A DNA stretch of 64,000 nucleotides from assembly GCA_003250355.1 (NCBI GenBank), contig QKGS01000079.1, positions 1 to 64,000 of the forward strand, given 5' to 3'. Below are positions 9,169 to 18,030 of this stretch, one piece after another. The stretch is from Bacteroidota bacterium. GTDB taxonomy: Bacteria > Bacteroidota > Bacteroidia > Bacteroidales > SZUA-534. Position 1 is the stretch's first letter; each line of letters starts with the position of its first letter. Under the pieces are notes generated by a model, which was not told where the DNA came from, made no database searches, and saw nothing but the letters and a program-made list of their open reading frames with translations. The translations under genes were made by a program, and so were the position numbers.

Positions 9169-11553
9169 CTAGAATTCTATCATAATCCCTATTGTTGGCA
9201 ATACTGTTCCTATTCCATCTGTTTTTATATATGTCATAGCATATTTCTGCAACTCAATCGGGTCTGTCGGGTTTTCAATTATCTTATTTCCACCTATATC
9301 CGTAGCAGGAACAAGGATATCGGGCGTATCGGTTTTTGAATTTGTGATATTTTGAATGTCAAGATAAAGCATTAACGACCATTTATTAAAATAATAGCTC
9401 TTATCCACTCTTATATCGAGCTGAGTAAATATATTTAGTCGCTCTGTATTAAATTTAGTATAATCGGGGTATGCTCTTTGATTTACCTTCCACGCAGTTA
9501 CTATGCTTGATTTTTCAACATTATCGGGAGTATATGGTGCACCTCCTGCTAAACGAAATTTAAAGCCAAAATCCCAATTCCCCTTAAAACTCCTAGTTGC
9601 AGTCATACTCAACAAATGCTGATTATCCCATGCTGTTGGTATATAATTTCCATTAATGTCTTCAAACTCACTCCGCACATAAGTATATGAAAGCAAGGCA
9701 TTAAACTTAAAAATATTGGTATGACGCATATATAATTCGGCTCCATATGCACGCCCCTTGCCTATTGAAATAACTTCTTCGTCGCCAAAAGTACCAAAGT
9801 CACTTCCTTTGCTTGCTATTGCAACTGAATCATTAACCGAAAAAGGATAATCATTATAAACCTTATAAAAACCCTCAATAGTAATTTTCGACTTCTCATT
9901 TGGTAAATATTCTATCCCTCCTACTATATGATTAGCCGCAATATATTTAATGCCATTTGCTTTATTTACAAGAATATCGGTAGTATCACCAAACCCCAAT
10001 GCTGTATATGGTGGCAACTGATAAAAACGCCCCATATTATAATTCAATGCCCACTTGTTGTTTAATGGAATACTTAACGATAATCGGGGAGAAAATTGCT
10101 CCAACATATTTGCCATATTAGCGGAATAATTATTTGCATCCATCCTTACACCAACCGATGCAATTATACGTTCATCGAAAATACCTTTGCTTATCTGTCC
10201 AAATGTACTCCACTTAATAATATCAATATTTGTCCTATAATCAATTACTGCAGGGAAACGAATAAGATTAGTACTATTGAAGTATTCAGCATATTCAACT
10301 CCTGCTCCATAGTTTAATTTATAACCTGAACTATAACGAACTGTATTTTCATATCGGAGTTTAGTCTCTATCTCGTCTGACCTGTAATCGAGTATCTTTA
10401 TACTATCCTCATTATTGTCGGCATATTTGTAACTTATATTATTTAAATGATTTCTGCTAAGAACAAACGTATGATACCCCCTTGATGCAAAATGTTTAAA
10501 AACAACACCTGTTGTATAGTTCCATTGTTCATTAACCGGAAGATAACCTAGCTGATAACGTTGTTCTTCTGTTTCGTTGGCTTTCAAATTCAGCTCAAAC
10601 TGGTCTAAAGCCCCCAAACCAATAAATGTTATCTCATTTTTACTATTAATTTTGGTTTTAACCTTAAACTGCGCATCGTTATATGTAGGCAAAAACGGTA
10701 AGCCTAAGGCTGAAAATAAGAATTGCAAATATGAACGTCTAGCAGAAAAAACTATACTAGTATTATCGCTTATTGGCCCATCGGTTGTAAATGCCAAATC
10801 AGATGCTCCCACAGTAAGTCTGTACTTCATTTTCTCCTTATTGCCATCAACCTGTTTAAAATCTAAAACAGAACTCATAGCATTTCCCCTGTTAGCAGGA
10901 AATGCACCTGAATAAAAATCGACCTCCCTAACAAAATCAACATTAATTATGCCCACCGGTCCTCCGGAAGCACCTTGTGTTGCAAAATGATTCAAATTAG
11001 GTATTTCTACACCATCGAGGTAAAAACGATTTTCGCTGGGGCCTCCTCCGCGGACAATTACGTCGTTTCTAAATGAAACTGAACCAGCCACCCCGGGCAA
11101 CGATTGTATAACCTTACTTATATCACGATTACCTCCCGGATTTTTCTCTATCTCAGAAATACCTATACTGCGCATTGAAACAGGGCTTTCCTCAGTTTTC
11201 CTAAATGGTGATGCCTTAATCTGAACTTCAGCCAATTCAGTCGATGTTTCAACAACAGGTATCTCAATAAAAACCGTTTTTGCATTAGTTACCAATACTT
11301 CGTTTGAAACCGCAGCTTCATATCCAAGCAAAGAAACCTGAACCCTAATAAATCCCGGCTCTAAATTTTCAAATAAAAATTTTCCGTCTATATCTGTAAC
11401 CTGACCTATTGTTGTACCATAAACAACAACATTGGCAAATGGCAGAGGCTCATTGGTTATAGAATTAACAACAACTCCTCCTATCTTACCATTTTGTGCT
11501 CTTGCTGTAAATAAAACACAAAATAAAACTGATGTAAATATATATCGCAACAT
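9169..11553 (-). CDS. TonB-dependent outer-membrane receptor
   Basis: 794 residues: signal peptide (1-19), carboxypeptidase-regulatory-like beta domain (about 22-105, GKIGGVVVNSITNEPLPFANV), plug domain (about 125-235, with KVIQSLPGVAGS and the DVIVRGGGPSENRFYLDG strand typical of plugs) and a beta barrel rich in alternating aromatic strands to the C-terminus (IGIMIEF). TonB-ExbBD energised importer of an unknown ligand. No SusD-like partner is adjacent, so it is not a classical SusCD pair; single-gene receptors of this form often import metal complexes or cofactors, but nothing here decides this. Confidence 0.93.
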   Translation of the reverse strand: MLRYIFTSVLFCVLFTARAQNGKIGGVVVNSITNEPLPFANVVVYGTTIGQVTDIDGKFLFENLEPGFIRVQVSLLGYEAAVSNEVLVTNAKTVFIEIPVVETSTELAEVQIKASPFRKTEESPVSMRSIGISEIEKNPGGNRDISKVIQSLPGVAGSVSFRNDVIVRGGGPSENRFYLDGVEIPNLNHFATQGASGGPVGIINVDFVREVDFYSGAFPANRGNAMSSVLDFKQVDGNKEKMKYRLTVGASDLAFTTDGPISDNTSIVFSARRSYLQFLFSALGLPFLPTYNDAQFKVKTKINSKNEITFIGLGALDQFELNLKANETEEQRYQLGYLPVNEQWNYTTGVVFKHFASRGYHTFVLSRNHLNNISYKYADNNEDSIKILDYRSDEIETKLRYENTVRYSSGYKLNYGAGVEYAEYFNSTNLIRFPAVIDYRTNIDIIKWSTFGQISKGIFDERIIASVGVRMDANNYSANMANMLEQFSPRLSLSIPLNNKWALNYNMGRFYQLPPYTALGFGDTTDILVNKANGIKYIAANHIVGGIEYLPNEKSKITIEGFYKVYNDYPFSVNDSVAIASKGSDFGTFGDEEVISIGKGRAYGAELYMRHTNIFKFNALLSYTYVRSEFEDINGNYIPTAWDNQHLLSMTATRSFKGNWDFGFKFRLAGGAPYTPDNVEKSSIVTAWKVNQRAYPDYTKFNTERLNIFTQLDIRVDKSYYFNKWSLMLYLDIQNITNSKTDTPDILVPATDIGGNKIIENPTDPIELQKYAMTYIKTDGIGTVLPTIGIMIEF

Positions 11554-11579
11554 AACTTTTTTGTTTACTTATTATTAAG

Positions 11580-11613
11580 CAAACTTATACAAAAACAACA
11601 TATATAGCTCAAA
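11580..11613 (-). promoter_or_regulatory. TonB receptor promoter
   Basis: On the minus strand TTTG (11613-11610), 22 bases, then TAAGTTTG (11587-11580), 27 bases before the receptor start codon. The -7 box is perfect; spacing is slightly long. Confidence 0.55.
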
Positions 11614-11695
11614 TAACTATATATATTGATTCTATACATATATAAACGCTCTCGATTTATAATGTTTTTTATATTTTTATCAAAAAAAAACTAAA

Positions 11696-12031
11696 ATGAA
11701 AGTTGAAGAAATTATAAAAAAACTTAACCTAAAGGTATTAGGTGGCGAAAACGGATTGAACAATGAGGTTACCGGTGGATATACATCAGACTTACTTAGC
11801 GACGTAATGGGAAATATTGATGATGGTCAAATATGGATTACCCTTCAAACCCATAAAAATGTAATGGCAGTAGCTTCATTACGCGATGTTCCCGCCATAG
11901 TTTTAGTAAGAGGATACCAACCCGATGCCGATATGCTCGAAAAAGCCAATGAAGATGGAATACCTGTACTAACTACTGAAATGGGAGCATTTGAGGTTAC
12001 AGGAAAAATATATCAACTTATAAATGGGTAA
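11696..12031 (+). CDS. DRTGG-domain protein of the hydrogenase region
   Basis: 111 residues forming a single DRTGG-type domain: VTGGYTSDLLSDVM, a hydrophobic IWITLQTHKNVMAVASL strand-helix, AIVLVRG, then GIPVLTT. Such stand-alone domains (also found as the N-terminal part of some kinases and of phosphotransacetylase fusions) are repeatedly found upstream of [FeFe]-hydrogenase genes in anaerobes, beside PHP and HATPase genes as here. The biochemical role is not established; a ligand-binding or regulatory role is inferred. Divergent from the TonB receptor. Confidence 0.8.
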   Translation: MKVEEIIKKLNLKVLGGENGLNNEVTGGYTSDLLSDVMGNIDDGQIWITLQTHKNVMAVASLRDVPAIVLVRGYQPDADMLEKANEDGIPVLTTEMGAFEVTGKIYQLING

Positions 12032-12035
12032 CACA

Positions 12036-12156
12036 GGCTACTAGTTATAAGTAATAGATTGTAGGTTCTAAGTTCTAGATTGAAATGATAAAACAGAAAC
12101 ATCATTTGAGTCCATACTCCAACTACTAGAATCAAGAGACTAGATACCAAAAACAA
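12036..12156. repeat. Seven-base-phased imperfect hairpin array
   Basis: Starts 4 bases after the stop codon of the DRTGG gene. About eight related heptamers on the left (for example tagttat, aagtaat, aggttct, aagttct, agattga) run into AAATGAT (12083-12089), an 11-base loop, and the exact complement ATCATTT, followed by about seven heptamers (ccatact, ccaacta, ctagaat, caagaga, ctagata) that imperfectly complement the left arm. Seven-base phase is kept across both arms. Same class as arrays at 44191, 51751 and 52954. Confidence 0.65.
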
Positions 12157-12225
12157 TAACTGTTTATTAATCTATATCAATAATATATAGTCTAACAGGT
12201 ATTTTAAGAGCAACTCTTTTTCAAT

Positions 12226-12963
12226 ATGAACACATATAAAGCCGACTTTCATATACACACCATACTTTCACCATGCGGTGATTTATTTATGAGCCCGGCA
12301 AATATTATTGCCAAAGCTTGTGAAAAAGGCTTAGATATTATTGGCATTACAGATCATAATACAACTCGCCAATCGCGTTTAGTTAAACAATTGGGCAAAA
12401 AAGAAGGTGTATATGTATTGTGCGGTGCCGAAATAACATCAAAGGAAGAGGCTCACTGTTTAGCCTATATGCCTGACATAGAAACGCTAAACAAACTCCA
12501 AGAGTACCTCGATAGCCATTTACCAAACATACCTAACAATGTTGAACAATTTGGCTATCAGGTTCAAGTTGATGAAAATGAAGATATTTGCTATGAAGAA
12601 CCAAAGCTATTAACATCGGCAATTGACCAATCTGTTGAGCAAATTGAGCAATTTGTGCATTCGTTAAACGGAATTTTCATTCCTGCTCATGTTAACAAAA
12701 GCCGCTTTAGCCTTACAAGTCAACTCGGATTCATACCTCCCGACCTTAAATATGATGCTCTGGAGCTATCAAAACACATTACACACGAAGAATTCTTACT
12801 ACAGAACAGCTATTTAAATAATCCTACAATTATAAAAAGCTCCGATGCTCACTTTGTTGACGATATTGGTTCTGTATTTTCAAAATTCTCAATGAAGCAC
12901 CGAAGTTTTGAAGAAATAAAAATGGCGCTTAATAATGAGAATGGAAGGGAGGTAATTAGATAA
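12226..12963 (+). CDS. PHP-domain metal-dependent phosphoesterase
   Basis: 245 residues. PHP-family motifs: DFHIHTILSPCGD at the N-terminus (metal-binding HxH), GLDIIGITDHNT with the second Asp-His pair, GAEIT with a metal Glu, PAHVNKS and SSDAHFVDDIG near the C-terminus with the last His. PHP enzymes are trinuclear metal hydrolases (histidinol phosphatase, polymerase exonucleases); the substrate of this subfamily is unknown. It sits between the DRTGG and HATPase genes upstream of the hydrogenase subunits, a recurrent neighbourhood, but has a 194-base gap before it filled largely by a repeat. Confidence 0.88.
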   Translation: MNTYKADFHIHTILSPCGDLFMSPANIIAKACEKGLDIIGITDHNTTRQSRLVKQLGKKEGVYVLCGAEITSKEEAHCLAYMPDIETLNKLQEYLDSHLPNIPNNVEQFGYQVQVDENEDICYEEPKLLTSAIDQSVEQIEQFVHSLNGIFIPAHVNKSRFSLTSQLGFIPPDLKYDALELSKHITHEEFLLQNSYLNNPTIIKSSDAHFVDDIGSVFSKFSMKHRSFEEIKMALNNENGREVIR

Positions 12964-13017
12964 TTTATTGATTAAATAATGTTCTAATTTTAAAATGTGA
13001 TATATTAAATATAAGTT

Positions 13018-13228
13018 ATGAATTTGAAAATTATGAAGTGTGGAAATTTGAAAATGATATATCCACAAATACTTAATCTAAAAAATACAAAACTCTTTTC
13101 ATCCATTAATTTCACGAATGAACACTAATTACGTTTCTTGGTTAGTGAAAATTAGTGTAATTCGCAGACCTTTTTTTATGACAGCAAACTATTTTCACAT
13201 TTTCTAATTTCCTAATTATCAAATTATA
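13018..13228. repeat. Nested imperfect inverted repeat with seven-base texture
   Basis: The 271-base spacer between the PHP and HATPase genes holds two nested inverted pairs. Outer arms are A/T-rich (GAATTTGAAAATTATGAAG near 13020 and the reverse complement of GATAATTAGGAAATTAGAAA near 13225). Inner arms are CACGAATGAACACTAATT (13112-13129) and AATTAGTGTAATTCGCAG (13150-13167), which pair with three mismatches. Heptad-like spacing of gaa/gtg words is visible but weaker than in the other arrays. No gene was found here. Confidence 0.5.
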
Positions 13229-13234
13229 ACAAAC

Positions 13235-13774
13235 ATGAAAGACATTTCACTCCACATTTTAGATATAGCTCAAAACTCTATTTCTGCAAAAGCATCGGTA
13301 ATAGCTATAAATATAACTGACTCAATAAACCAGAATATATATTCTGTAGAAATAATTGACAATGGGAAAGGTATTCCTTCCGAAATGATGCCTACAATTA
13401 CTGACCCATGGACAACATCAAGAATAACCCGCAAAGTTGGACTTGGCATACCACTGTTTAAACAAAATGCGGAACTCACCGGGGGGCATTTCTCAATAGA
13501 ATCGGAAGTAGGTATAGGTACACAATTAAAAGCTACTTTTATAAAAGACAATATTGACTGTTTGCCACAAGGCGATATTCAGGGAGTTTTATTAATGCTT
13601 GTATTCTCAAATACAGAAATCGATTTTTCATACACATTCACAACCGATAAAGGCGAATATACTTTCGACACAAATGAAATAAAACAAGTGCTTGAAGGGG
13701 TATCAATTCTTCAACCCGAAATTAAAAAATACCTAAAAGAAATGCTTGCAGAGAACATAAAAGAACTCTATTAA
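13235..13774 (+). CDS. HATPase_c-domain protein of the hydrogenase region
   Basis: 179 residues. A compact GHKL ATPase: N box DIAQNSISAKA, G1 IIDNGKGIP, then TSRITRKVGLGIPLFKQNAELTGG and GIGTQLKATF. It lacks a dimerisation/His-phosphotransfer domain, so it resembles stand-alone serine-kinase or anti-sigma-like GHKL proteins rather than a histidine kinase. The C-terminal 60 residues are a separate small domain. Members recur next to [FeFe]-hydrogenase operons with DRTGG and PHP genes; a regulatory role is inferred. A 266-base spacer separates it from hndB, which has its own -7 box. Confidence 0.82.
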   Translation: MKDISLHILDIAQNSISAKASVIAINITDSINQNIYSVEIIDNGKGIPSEMMPTITDPWTTSRITRKVGLGIPLFKQNAELTGGHFSIESEVGIGTQLKATFIKDNIDCLPQGDIQGVLLMLVFSNTEIDFSYTFTTDKGEYTFDTNEIKQVLEGVSILQPEIKKYLKEMLAENIKELY

Positions 13775-13982
13775 AGAAAAAATTCCTTATTTCCTTAATT
13801 TATTTTTAGTCTAAATAAATAAGCACTAATAATCATTAACACTCTAATAATTAAAGAAATAAATCTTTATTTAAAATAATTACGCCTTGTTTTTCGCCAT
13901 TTTTTTTATCATAATCGGAACTCAAAACCCCTTATTTAAAACCGTTCCAAAGTACTAACTTCTTATAAACTAAAGTTTTTAG

Positions 13983-13990
13983 TAGATTTG
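13983..13990 (+). promoter_or_regulatory. -7 box of the hydrogenase operon
   Basis: TAGATTTG is a perfect TAnnTTTG box 50 bases before the hndB start. No clear TTG at -33, so an activator may be used. A small hairpin CTCA-AAAAT-TGAG follows at 13997-14009 in the leader. Implies transcription of the four subunits independent of the three accessory genes. Confidence 0.5.
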
Positions 13991-14040
13991 CCAAGTCTCA
14001 AAAATTGAGGTTAATTATATAAAAAATAAATACATCAAAA

Positions 14041-14442
14041 ATGGCAAAAATTAAATCATTGGCAGACCTGCAAAAAATGAAAGCAGATGTGCAAAACAAA
14101 GTTGATTTAAGGGAAAAAGGTGATGCTGTTGACAAATTGGTACAAGTAAAAGTATCAATGGCAACTTGTGGTATTGCGTCAGGTGCTAAGCAAATCATGG
14201 AGTTCTTCATGGATGAATTAGACAAACGTAATATTGGAGCTGTTGTTACTCAAACAGGCTGTATGGGATATTGTTATGCAGAACCAACTATTGAAGTTAC
14301 CCTTCCGGGTCAGGAGCCGGTAGTATACGGTTATGTTGACCAGTCGAAAGCAGACGACATTATTGAGAAATACATTAAAAACGGTGAGTTGGTAGACGGC
14401 ATTATTCCGCAGAACTACGAAACTATTGATGATAAAAAATAA
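14041..14442 (+). CDS. hndB: (2Fe-2S) ferredoxin-like hydrogenase subunit HndB
   Basis: 133 residues. Thioredoxin-fold [2Fe-2S] ferredoxin domain: MATCGIASGAKQIMEFF in the first half, then TQTGCMGYCYAEPTIEV, with cysteines placed as in HndB-type subunits, preceded by a charged helical N-terminus (SLADLQKMKADVQ). In four-subunit NAD(P)-linked hydrogenases this small subunit accompanies the NuoE, NuoF and H-cluster subunits. First gene of the hndB-hydB-hydA-hydC operon, 15 bases before hydB. Confidence 0.9.
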   Translation: MAKIKSLADLQKMKADVQNKVDLREKGDAVDKLVQVKVSMATCGIASGAKQIMEFFMDELDKRNIGAVVTQTGCMGYCYAEPTIEVTLPGQEPVVYGYVDQSKADDIIEKYIKNGELVDGIIPQNYETIDDKK

Positions 14443-14444
14443 TT

Positions 14445-14452
14445 AGGGAGGT
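14445..14452 (+). promoter_or_regulatory. Strong Shine-Dalgarno site of hydB
   Basis: AGGGAGGT ends 5 bases before the hydB ATG. Such a site is unusual because genes in this phylum generally initiate without Shine-Dalgarno pairing, as do the flanking genes here. Confidence 0.7.
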
Positions 14453-14457
14453 TAATT

Positions 14458-16251
14458 ATGTCAAAATATAAAATGCACTTAATGATTTGCGGTGGTACGG
14501 GTTGTCGTGCTTCTGAAAGCAATATCATTGAGGAAAAGCTTAACAAAGAGCTTGAAGAAAAAGATTTACAAAACGATGTACAGGTAGTAATGACAGGCTG
14601 TTTCGGTTTCTGCGAAAAAGGGCCTATTGTAAAAGTACTTCCTGACAATACATTCTATACTCAGGTTACGCCAAATGATGCAAAAGAAATTATTGAAGAA
14701 CACTGCATTAAAGGTAGAAAAGTACAACGACTACTTTACCAAGATCCTGAGAAAAAAGAGCACGTTGCCGACTCTAAAAATATGGGTTTCTACAAAAAAC
14801 AAATGCGTATTGCTTTACGTAACTGTGGTGTTATTAACCCTGAAAATATTGAAGAATACATAGCACGTGACGGTTATTCAGCTCTAGGTAAATGTTTAAC
14901 AGAATTGACTCCACAACAAGTAATCAATCTGGTTAAAGATTCTGGGTTACGTGGTCGTGGGGGAGGCGGTTTCCCTACCGGGTTAAAATGGGAATTTGCA
15001 GCAAAAAACGATGCCGACCAAAAATATGTAATCTGCAACGCCGACGAAGGCGATCCGGGTGCATTTATGGATCGTTCTATACTTGAAGGTGATCCTCACT
15101 CTGTACTTGAGGCTATGGCTATTTGTGGTTACACAATGAAAGCTACAAAAGGTCTTATATATATACGTGCAGAATATCCTTTAGCTATTGAGCGTTTAAA
15201 AACTGCTATTCGTCAGGCTCGTGAATTTGGATTACTTGGAACAGATATATTAGGTACAGGTTTCGAATTCGATGTTGAGCTTCGTTATGGTGCAGGAGCA
15301 TTTGTATGTGGTGAGGAAACTGCTCTTATTCACTCTATGGAAGGTGAGCGCGGCGAACCTACTTTCAAACCACCATTCCCTGCCGTAGAAGGATACAACA
15401 AAAAACCATCGAACGTTAATAACGTTGAAACATTTGCTAACATTCCGGCCATTATTCTAAAAGGTTCAGAATGGTTTAGTGCTATTGGAACTGAAAAAAG
15501 CAAAGGTACCAAAGTATTTGCTTTAGCAGGTAAAATTAACAACGTAGGTCTTATTGAGGTTCCTATGGGTATCACTCTTCGTGAAGTTATTTACGAAATT
15601 GGTGGTGGAATTAAAGACGGAAAGAAATTTAAGGCAATCCAGACAGGTGGTCCTTCCGGAGGTTGTTTAACTGAAAAACACCTTGACATTCCTATTGATT
15701 ACGACAATTTATTAGCTTCAGGATCTATGATGGGTTCTGGTGGTATGATAGTAATGGACGAAGACGACTGTATGGTTTCTGTTGCTCAGTTCTACTTAGA
15801 ATTTACTGTTGAAGAGTCGTGTGGTAAATGTGCTCCATGTAGAGTAGGAAACAAACGCCTTCACGAAGAACTCGACAAAATATGTAAAGGTAACGCTACA
15901 AAAGAAGATTTAGATGCATTACGCAATTTGGCTAATGTTATTAAAGACACTTCTCTTTGTGGATTAGGTCAAACCTCTCCTAACCCAATATTATCAACAC
16001 TCGATAACTTCTACGATGAATATTTATCGCACGTTGTTGATAAAAAATGTCCTGCCGGAGTTTGTAAAGACTTAATGCAGTATGTAATTGATCCGGAACC
16101 ATGTGTTGGCTGTACTGCTTGTGCAAGAGTATGTCCTGTTGGAGCTATTGCAGGTGAGCGCAAAGAAGCTCATGTTATTGATACTGAAATATGTATTAAG
16201 TGTGGTGCTTGTATCGACAAATGTAAATTCAATGCTATCAGCATTCAATAA
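14458..16251 (+). CDS. hydB: NADH-binding subunit of [FeFe]-hydrogenase (NuoF-like)
   Basis: 597 residues in three parts. Residues 1-95: thioredoxin-like [2Fe-2S] domain with C11, C16, C48 and C52. Middle: NuoF core with RGRGGGGFPTGLKW (NAD), NADEGDPGAFMDRS and YGAGAFVCGEETALI (FMN), then the SLBB region and the [4Fe-4S] site ESCGKCAPCR...SLCGLG. C-terminus: two ferredoxin-type [4Fe-4S] motifs (CVGCTACARVCP and CIKCGACIDKC). It couples NADH to the hydrogenase subunit; in HydABC complexes it is where flavin-based electron bifurcation is placed. A strong Shine-Dalgarno AGGGAGGT precedes the ATG. Confidence 0.96.
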   Translation: MSKYKMHLMICGGTGCRASESNIIEEKLNKELEEKDLQNDVQVVMTGCFGFCEKGPIVKVLPDNTFYTQVTPNDAKEIIEEHCIKGRKVQRLLYQDPEKKEHVADSKNMGFYKKQMRIALRNCGVINPENIEEYIARDGYSALGKCLTELTPQQVINLVKDSGLRGRGGGGFPTGLKWEFAAKNDADQKYVICNADEGDPGAFMDRSILEGDPHSVLEAMAICGYTMKATKGLIYIRAEYPLAIERLKTAIRQAREFGLLGTDILGTGFEFDVELRYGAGAFVCGEETALIHSMEGERGEPTFKPPFPAVEGYNKKPSNVNNVETFANIPAIILKGSEWFSAIGTEKSKGTKVFALAGKINNVGLIEVPMGITLREVIYEIGGGIKDGKKFKAIQTGGPSGGCLTEKHLDIPIDYDNLLASGSMMGSGGMIVMDEDDCMVSVAQFYLEFTVEESCGKCAPCRVGNKRLHEELDKICKGNATKEDLDALRNLANVIKDTSLCGLGQTSPNPILSTLDNFYDEYLSHVVDKKCPAGVCKDLMQYVIDPEPCVGCTACARVCPVGAIAGERKEAHVIDTEICIKCGACIDKCKFNAISIQ

Positions 16252-16252
16252 T

Positions 16253-16260
16253 GAGGAGGT
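16253..16260 (+). promoter_or_regulatory. Strong Shine-Dalgarno site of hydA
   Basis: GAGGAGGT ends 7 bases before the hydA ATG and starts 1 base after the hydB stop codon. Second strong site in this operon; hndB and hydC lack one. Confidence 0.7.
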
Positions 16261-16267
16261 TTAAACA

Positions 16268-18025
16268 ATGGAATTTGTAAATTTAATAATAGATAAAAAA
16301 CCTGTAAAGGTTAAAAAAGGGACAACCGTTCTTCATGCTGCTAAAGAAGCAGGTATTGACATACCTACTCTTTGTTACATGAAACTTGATGACGTTGGCA
16401 TTGAAAATAAGCCTGGCGGTTGTCGTATTTGTGTTGTAGAATGTAAAGGTCGTAAAAACCTTGCTCCTTCTTGTGCAACTGAAGCAACTGAAGGAATGGA
16501 AATTACAACAAACAGTATGCGTGTTTTAAATGCACGTAGAACCGTAATGGAACTAATACTTTCTGACCACCCGTCTGATTGTTTAGTTTGTGCAAAATCG
16601 GGCAACTGCGAACTTCAGGATATGGCTCACAAATTAGGTGTTCGCGATATTCCTTTCAAAGGTGAACAATCAACTTACAAAGAAGATTTCTCTCCATCAA
16701 TTATCCGCGACATGGACAAATGTATTATGTGTCGTCGTTGCGAAATGATGTGTAACAAAGTTCAAACTGTTGGTGCTCTATGGGCAATTAACCGCGGTTT
16801 CGAATCTGTTGTTTCACCTGCTTTTGAAATGGATTTGGAAAAATCAACTTGTACATATTGTGGACAGTGTGTAGCTGTATGTCCTACTGCTGCATTAACT
16901 GAAGTTGACCATACTAAAAACATCATTCGTGCTTTGGCCGATCCTAATAAAACAGTTGTAGTTCAAGCTGCTCCGGCAGTACGTGCTGCACTTGGTGAAG
17001 AATTTGGTATGGAGCCAGGCACACTTGTAACCGGTAAAATGGCAGCTGCTTTACGTGCATTAGGTTTCAACAGCGTATTTGACACCGACTTTAGTGCCGA
17101 CTTAACAATTATGGAAGAAGGTACAGAGCTTCTGGGTCGCTTACAAAAGCACTTAGATGGCGATAAAACAGTAAAACTTCCTATGCTAACATCATGCTGT
17201 CCTGGATGGGTAAACTTCTTCGAAAAGCAATTCCCCGATATGCTTGATATTCCATCAACAGCTCGTTCTCCACAACAAATGTTTGGTTCTATTGCAAAAA
17301 CATATTACGCCGATAAAATTGGCGTGAAACGTGAAGATATGGTTGTTGTTTCTGTTATGCCATGTTTGGCTAAAAAATATGAGTGCCAACGCGACGAATT
17401 TAAAGTAGATGGCAACCCCGATGTTGACTACTCAATTTCTACAAGAGAACTTGCTGACTTAATAAAAGGAGCAAATATTGACTTCAACAAATTACCCGAT
17501 GAAGATTTCGATGATCCTCTAGGTGAATCAACCGGTGCCGGTGTAATATTCGGAGCTACAGGTGGTGTTATTGAAGCTGCTTGCCGTACAGCATACGAAG
17601 TTTTTACTAAAAAGAAACTTGAAAAAGTTGATTTTGAACAACTTCGCGGTATGGAAGGTATCCGTTCTGCTACTATCGACTTTGATGGTCTGCCAATTAA
17701 AATTGGTATTGCACACGGTTTAGGTAATGCTCGTAAATTACTTGAAGATATTCGTGCAGGAAAATCAGAATACCATGCAATAGAAATTATGGCGTGTCCG
17801 GGCGGATGTATCGGTGGTGGTGGCCAACCATTACACCATGGCGATTCGTCTATTCTTAAAGCAAGAACTGCAGCTATATATCGTGAAGATGCTAATAAGC
17901 CTATCCGTAAGTCTCATGAGAACCCATCTATTGTAAAGCTTTACAAAGAGTTCTTAGGCGAACCTTGTGGTGAAAAATCACACAAGCTATTACACACTCA
18001 CTATTTCGATCAAAATAAAAAATAG
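16268..18025 (+). CDS. hydA: [FeFe]-hydrogenase catalytic subunit
   Basis: 585 residues. Order: plant-type [2Fe-2S] domain (cysteines in the region 36-70, CRICVVEC), His-Cys [4Fe-4S] motif (HPSDCLVCAKSGNC, 101-114), two [4Fe-4S] ferredoxin motifs (CIMCRRCEMMC and CTYCGQCVAVC, 152-205), H-cluster domain with P1 TSCCPGW (C310, C311), P2 MPCLAKKYE (C366) and P3 MACPGGCIGGGGQP (C510, C514), and a C-terminal small-subunit-like tail (LYKEFLGEPCG). All H-cluster ligands are present, so it should be active, reversibly reducing protons or oxidising hydrogen. The maturases HydE, HydF and HydG are not in this window. Confidence 0.97.
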   Translation: MEFVNLIIDKKPVKVKKGTTVLHAAKEAGIDIPTLCYMKLDDVGIENKPGGCRICVVECKGRKNLAPSCATEATEGMEITTNSMRVLNARRTVMELILSDHPSDCLVCAKSGNCELQDMAHKLGVRDIPFKGEQSTYKEDFSPSIIRDMDKCIMCRRCEMMCNKVQTVGALWAINRGFESVVSPAFEMDLEKSTCTYCGQCVAVCPTAALTEVDHTKNIIRALADPNKTVVVQAAPAVRAALGEEFGMEPGTLVTGKMAAALRALGFNSVFDTDFSADLTIMEEGTELLGRLQKHLDGDKTVKLPMLTSCCPGWVNFFEKQFPDMLDIPSTARSPQQMFGSIAKTYYADKIGVKREDMVVVSVMPCLAKKYECQRDEFKVDGNPDVDYSISTRELADLIKGANIDFNKLPDEDFDDPLGESTGAGVIFGATGGVIEAACRTAYEVFTKKKLEKVDFEQLRGMEGIRSATIDFDGLPIKIGIAHGLGNARKLLEDIRAGKSEYHAIEIMACPGGCIGGGGQPLHHGDSSILKARTAAIYREDANKPIRKSHENPSIVKLYKEFLGEPCGEKSHKLLHTHYFDQNKK

Positions 18026-18030
18026 TTATT

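Noticed and set aside
9169-11553. SusC of a polysaccharide locus
   Set aside because: The receptor has a regulatory-like N-domain and plug but no SusD gene or glycoside hydrolase beside it.
12964-13234. Search for a small gene in the PHP-HATPase spacer
   Set aside because: Only short frames broken by inverted repeats; no start context or family match.
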